NCBI RefSeq assembly: GCF_037975245.1
Contig: NC_092568.1
Span: forward strand, 7,545,501-7,609,500
Direction: 5' to 3'
Origin: Apostichopus japonicus
Taxonomy: Eukaryota; Echinodermata; Holothuroidea; Aspidochirotida; Stichopodidae
DNA: 64,000 nucleotides
A program made the position numbers and the translations under genes. This document shows, in pieces, positions 63,721 through 64,000 of this stretch (its first letter is position 1; each line of letters begins with the position of its first letter). The notes beneath the pieces are model-generated. The model did not search any database. It was not told the DNA's origin and worked only from the letters and a program-made list of their open reading frames with translations.

Positions 63721-63810
63721 GCCATAATTGTTGCAAAAACGAAGAAGAAATGTCTTTGTTTTTACCTCGCCATACAGGGTCTCGTAAACTGGAGCTACCA
63801 TTGCTCCAAG
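54412..63810 (-). CDS. Gamma-butyrobetaine / trimethyllysine dioxygenase-like gene, 3' eight exons (5' end outside window)
   Basis: Fe(II)/2-oxoglutarate dioxygenase of the BBOX1/TMLHE family, which acts in carnitine synthesis. Exons in transcript order: 63766-63810, 62685-62812, 57933-58073, 57399-57459, 57163-57216, 56218-56286, 55629-55733, 54412-54519 (stop TGA at 54412-54414). All junctions are AG..GT and the exon lengths sum to 711 nt, exactly 237 codons with the stop, so every phase closes without a frameshift. Visible family signatures are the YETLYG segment, the iron-binding HxD in [10 protein letters not shown] followed by [43 protein letters not shown], the distal iron-binding His in [10 protein letters not shown], and the 2-oxoglutarate-binding Arg in GGVRQLQ. 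This is the catalytic C-terminal two-thirds; the N-terminal domain lies beyond 64000. The 4.6-kb intron between the second and third exons holds a SINE and a foldback-like element. I cannot tell BBOX1 from TMLHE or an expanded paralogue on this portion. The reading frame looks intact. Confidence 0.88.
54645..54750 (+). repeat. 52-bp tandem duplication
   Basis: 'agttagattttatccagttc' plus about 32 further bases occur twice in succession, nearly identical. Located in the last intron of the dioxygenase gene. Confidence 0.85.
58080..58138 (+). repeat. (TAA)n/(TAG)n microsatellite
   Basis: Imperfect ATA/TAG triplets just outside the third dioxygenase exon acceptor. Confidence 0.8.
58676..58938 (+). 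mobile_element. tRNA-derived SINE (tRNA-Ser-like head, ATT-repeat tail)
   Basis: The head has a Pol III A box (TGGCCGAGTGG, 58684-58694) and B box (GGTTCGATTCC, 58746-58756), with a TGA anticodon position recalling tRNA-Ser. The body contains GGTTTTCCCATCTGAAATGAC, and the tail is (ATT)n at about 58918-58935. The stems do not fold as a clean tRNA. It lies in an intron of the dioxygenase gene, antisense to it. Confidence 0.75.
59065..61212. mobile_element. Foldback-like element with minisatellite arms
   Basis: Inverted outer ends TATGGAACGCCAAAAGGG (about 59074-59091 and 61188-61206). Next, arrays of an 18-bp word like GTTGTCTCCTTTGATGTT run 59097-59365 on plus and 60600-61170 on minus. Then an inner inverted segment (about 59500-59575 / 60142-60228) shares CCCGGGC, TTCCCAAACTGAACTGACACTGAAA and CGATTCTGATTGGCTCTCAG. 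The centre, 59580-60135, is unique. The long repeat-built inverted arms recall foldback (FB/TU) elements. No transposase is seen. Confidence 0.65.
63151..63446 (-). mobile_element. tRNA-derived SINE with tetranucleotide tail
   Basis: On the minus strand the head reads TAGCCTAGTGGTTAACG (A box, 63419-63435) and then GGCTCGATTCC (B box, 63381-63391). The body runs to about 63220 and the 3' tail is an (ATAC)n tract (63151-63219). Lies in the intron before the HxD exon of the dioxygenase gene. Confidence 0.7.
63445..63717. repeat. (TA)n with phased GGCC, cruciform-prone
   Basis: TA tracts interrupted by GGCC or GCATATGC-like cores at short regular spacing, each self-complementary. Ends 49 bp from the donor of the first dioxygenase exon in the window. 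Confidence 0.9.
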
Positions 63811-64000
63811 CTGTAAGAATTAAATGACATTTCAAAGATTCGTTAAAAGAAATAAAATTCCTCTACTTTCTTTCTTCTTCTTTTTTTGGCCTCATACTGG
63901 CAAAATTCCGGGAAACAAATGGAAAATGATGCACAAGGTTGGAAGAGCAACATCGATTATAATATAAACATTTAATATTCTACAGTAACAGGAGCTTTCT

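Overview
The window looks like genomic DNA of an animal with a large, transposon-rich genome. Coding sequence sits in short exons with GT..AG introns, AT-rich microsatellites are common, and pieces of tRNA-derived SINEs, LINEs, hAT MITEs and a Ginger-type transposon occur throughout. The frequent TAGGCCTA-like words and the gene families present (SAMD3-like, P2X7-C-terminal-like, KDZ-like, gamma-butyrobetaine dioxygenase) suggest a marine deuterostome. My best guess is an echinoderm such as a sea cucumber, but this is inference.

Layout. From 1 to 24 kb I see almost no host coding sequence. It holds a TIR element (0.85-1.82 kb), a partial segmental duplication, a GATATC-rich array (6.3-6.75 kb), a 1.4-kb non-autonomous hAT element with a perfect 8-bp target-site duplication (8.53-9.92 kb), a small TIR element with repeated arms (10.7-11.1 kb), a decayed LINE (13.3-14.8 kb), a degenerate repeat block rich in 'gacctttggtgacc' (16.2-18.4 kb), three hAT MITEs and two minisatellites. 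From 24.1 to 32.4 kb, on the minus strand, lies an 11-exon SAMD3-like gene (N-terminal SAM domain) with a nonsense codon and several frameshifts. A C2H2/KDZ-like reading frame sits in its second intron. Next comes a MITE with perfect 43-bp arms (32.55-36.05 kb), split by a nearly intact APE-type LINE with an 11-bp target-site duplication. A complete Ginger-like DNA transposon (36,875-42,526) follows, flanked by CCGG and carrying a broken integrase gene. It ends about 50 bp before a three-exon P2X7-C-terminal-domain gene (plus strand) that is also broken. A possible THAP-like exon lies near 47.6 kb.

From 48.2 kb a 49-bp minisatellite of about 1 kb runs up to the acceptor of an exon encoding a secreted leucine-rich-repeat protein (49.4-50.3 kb). 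A LINE fragment with only the endonuclease domain follows. The hAT composite (51.95-52.53 kb) and another MITE (52.59-53.11 kb) come next. From 54.4 kb to the window end, on the minus strand, are the last eight exons of a gamma-butyrobetaine/trimethyllysine dioxygenase gene. All its splice phases close exactly, so this is the best-supported host gene. Its largest intron holds a tRNA-derived SINE and a foldback-like element whose arms are 18-bp tandem repeats.

The most notable unit is 24-48 kb: decayed copies of several lineage-expanded families packed between DNA transposons, with disabling changes in all of them. The reading frames and splice sites below were worked out by hand; no database search was run.
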